Under the pieces are notes generated by a model. The model was not told where the DNA came from. It ran no database searches and saw only the letters and a list, made by a program, of their open reading frames with translations. Below, in pieces: positions 63,820 to 64,000 of a stretch of 64,000 bases of DNA. Origin of the DNA: Pseudoxanthomonas sp. SE1 (GTDB lineage Bacteria > Pseudomonadota > Gammaproteobacteria > Xanthomonadales > Xanthomonadaceae). A program made the translations under genes and the position numbers. The stretch spans positions 1,603,001-1,667,000 of the forward strand of contig NZ_CP113783.1 in assembly GCF_029542205.1 (NCBI RefSeq), written 5' to 3'. Positions within the stretch are counted from its first letter, which is position 1, and each line of letters opens with the position of its first letter.

Positions 63820-64000
63820 CTAAACCCTGAGAGGGAGCTTTTCGATCAGCTTGTCGAGCGTGATCGGGTATTCGCGGACGCGAACACCTGACGCGTTGTA
63901 GACGGCATTGGCGATCGCTCCGCCGACGCCACAGATGCCGAGTTCGCCAACGCCCTTTGCCTTCATCGGCGAGGAGATGGGGTCCGTCTCATCCAGGAAA
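63820..64000 (-). CDS. molybdopterin-binding aldehyde/xanthine dehydrogenase large subunit, C-terminal end (runs off window)
   Basis: 59 codons remain. They match the end of PaoC/YagR-type subunits: KAKGVGELGICGVGGAIANAVYNASGVRVREYP, with the catalytic Glu of the GELG motif, then ITLDKLIEKLPLRV and stop. The rest lies beyond base 64000. The IS30 remnant ends about 40 bases downstream of its stop, so the gene end looks intact. Confidence 0.82.
   Translation of the reverse strand, partial: FLDETDPISSPMKAKGVGELGICGVGGAIANAVYNASGVRVREYPITLDKLIEKLPLRV

Overview
High-GC chromosomal DNA from a gammaproteobacterium, most likely a member of the Xanthomonadaceae (Pseudoxanthomonas, Lysobacter, Stenotrophomonas or a near relative). 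The evidence is the gene content (two large TonB-dependent receptors, a TonB-fed alpha-glucan locus with a LacI regulator, an SLC45-type transporter, a RegB/RegA pair, thrABC with a bifunctional thrA) and the dispersed palindromic repeats. The species cannot be fixed from the sequence alone. Coding density is high, many genes overlap at ATGA or GTGA junctions, and codon bias creates very long false antisense frames.

Layout. 1-3.6 kb: end of a ferredoxin reductase coupled to a fatty-acid desaturase, a small membrane protein and an ABC exporter. 3.7-6 kb (minus): ECF sigma factor, a frame-broken anti-sigma-like membrane protein and yigZ, all coupled. 6.2-13.3 kb: GAF-GAF-GGDEF-EAL protein, a small secreted protein, a von Willebrand lipoprotein, an RraB-like protein and xseA. 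13.4-18 kb (plus): a probable copper-acquisition operon with a BNR-repeat lipoprotein, a DUF2946 protein, a TonB receptor, a 51-residue membrane protein and a PCu(A)C chaperone. 18-24.9 kb: redox two-component pair regBA, ispG, a PAP2 phosphatase, and a pectinacetylesterase-like enzyme with a helical partner. 25-31 kb: DedA-rhodanese fusion, FHA-GGDEF protein divergent from a Ser/Thr kinase with TPR repeats, EamA transporter and a repeat cluster. 31-35.5 kb (minus): murB, pyrD, a DUF4190 protein, an amaB-like dehydrogenase with a clear terminator, and tRNA-Arg(CCT). 35.6-41.3 kb: GNAT acetyltransferase, a threonine-rich leader peptide, then thrA-thrB-thrC. 41.4-43.2 kb: two L,D-transpeptidase-like proteins.

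43.2-52.8 kb is a sulfide/persulfide locus. On the minus strand are a rhodanese, a BigR/SqrR-type repressor that keeps both redox cysteines, a second rhodanese, a CMD protein and an ETHE1/Blh-type hydrolase. Divergently, on the plus strand, are sqr, a DUF2892 protein, an RND adaptor and pump, a one-heme DUF3365 lipoprotein and an OsmC-like protein. The intergenic region holds two abutting ATTAG-N6-CTAAT palindromes. 52.9-63.3 kb is an alpha-glucan utilisation locus: LacI regulator, periplasmic amylase, SLC45-type transporter, alpha-glucosidase, esterase and TonB receptor. The same 19-bp palindromic site lies in front of the divergent enzyme genes and in front of the receptor gene. The right edge has an IS30 remnant and the 3' end of a molybdopterin dehydrogenase gene.

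Six repeat sites with inverted arms sit in intergenic gaps: five of a TGTRGGAGCGACGTAAGTCGCGA-like class and one GC-rich pair. No CRISPR array, prophage or integrated element was seen apart from the IS30 remnant.
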